A stretch of 12,216 nt of DNA from an uncultured Clostridia bacterium (GTDB lineage: Bacteria; Bacillota; Clostridia; Christensenellales; Borkfalkiaceae). The notes below the pieces were generated by a model. It was not told the origin of the DNA. It did no database searches and was given only the letters and a program-made list of their open reading frames with translations. The stretch spans positions 1 to 12,216 of the forward strand of contig CALVLO010000029.1 in NCBI GenBank assembly GCA_944338265.1, in the 5' to 3' direction. Made by a program: the position numbers and the translations under genes. Shown here in pieces: positions 12,159-12,216 of the stretch. Every line of letters begins with the position of its first letter. Within the stretch, counting starts at the first letter, position 1.

Positions 12159-12216
12159 TCCCCCCTGTCGCCGCGGATGCGGCGACGTCCCCCCTTAAAG
12201 CGGCGTTGCCGCGTTA
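12159..12216. repeat. Palindromic repeat module, second full-type copy (cut by window end)
   Basis: ATCCCCCC, hairpin GTCGCCGC-GGAT-GCGGCGAC (12167-12186), then GTCCCCCCTTAA (from 12187) and GCGGC-GTT-GCCGC (12200-12212) and GTTA at the window end, where the partner TTAAGGGGGG of copy 1 would continue. Stem sequences differ from copy 1 but the architecture is the same, which suggests selection on pairing. Confidence 0.6.

Noticed and set aside
11700..12216. CRISPR array or rRNA-like structure in the palindrome-rich end
   Set aside because: The repeats are inverted modules of varying stem sequence at irregular distances, with no constant repeat/spacer rhythm and no cas genes.

Overview
The window looks like a chromosomal segment of a fairly GC-rich, uncultured gut- or rumen-type member of the Clostridia (Bacillota). 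Signs of this are strong AGGAGG-type ribosome binding sites, sigma-A-like promoters, tRNA genes with encoded CCA, a Bacillus-type LexA (SOS) box, a MobV relaxase of a kind common in Firmicutes mobile elements, and a ppx-maf-mreB-like gene order. The taxonomic placement is inferred from style, not from a marker gene.

Left part (1-3750, plus strand) is mobile-element DNA. It starts inside a helicase-like gene whose 5' end lies outside the window. Five bases after its stop begins a near-perfect SOS box, followed by a strong promoter whose -35 lies in a second dyad. That promoter drives no convincing protein but a region of about 500 nt (1515-2016) full of nested and long-range helices that ends in a classic rho-independent terminator: a large structured non-coding RNA under apparent SOS control. 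Then come a minigene/small basic ORF, a compact set of mutually exclusive inverted repeats that looks like a pMV158/MobV-type oriT (2284-2325), a MobV relaxase that appears to use an AUA start codon, a 50-residue accessory ORF and a strong terminator. This part is a mobilizable (not self-conjugative, from what is visible) cassette.

Centre (3814-4180, minus strand) is a tRNA operon, fMet-Met-Glu, with a clear promoter. The 3' end of tRNA-Glu faces the mobile DNA, so it is a possible integration site.

Right part (4314-11560) is all minus-strand housekeeping in three transcription units with recognisable promoters. Two end in clear terminators; none is evident after the third. (1) ppx/gppA - maf - mreB-like: promoter near 11531-11559, terminator at 8222-8254. 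(2) A two-TM Wzz-like membrane protein, whose promoter spacer contains a run of nine G, a possible phase-variation switch; terminator at 6798-6824. (3) A nucleotidyltransferase - PriA-like/phosphatase-like fusion - L-asparaginase, promoter at 6756-6784.

Far right (about 11640-12216) carries no convincing gene. It is a mosaic of GC-rich palindromic modules bordered by CCCCCCTTAA/TTAAGGGGGG, repeated at least twice in the window and apparently present as a remnant after the asparaginase gene.
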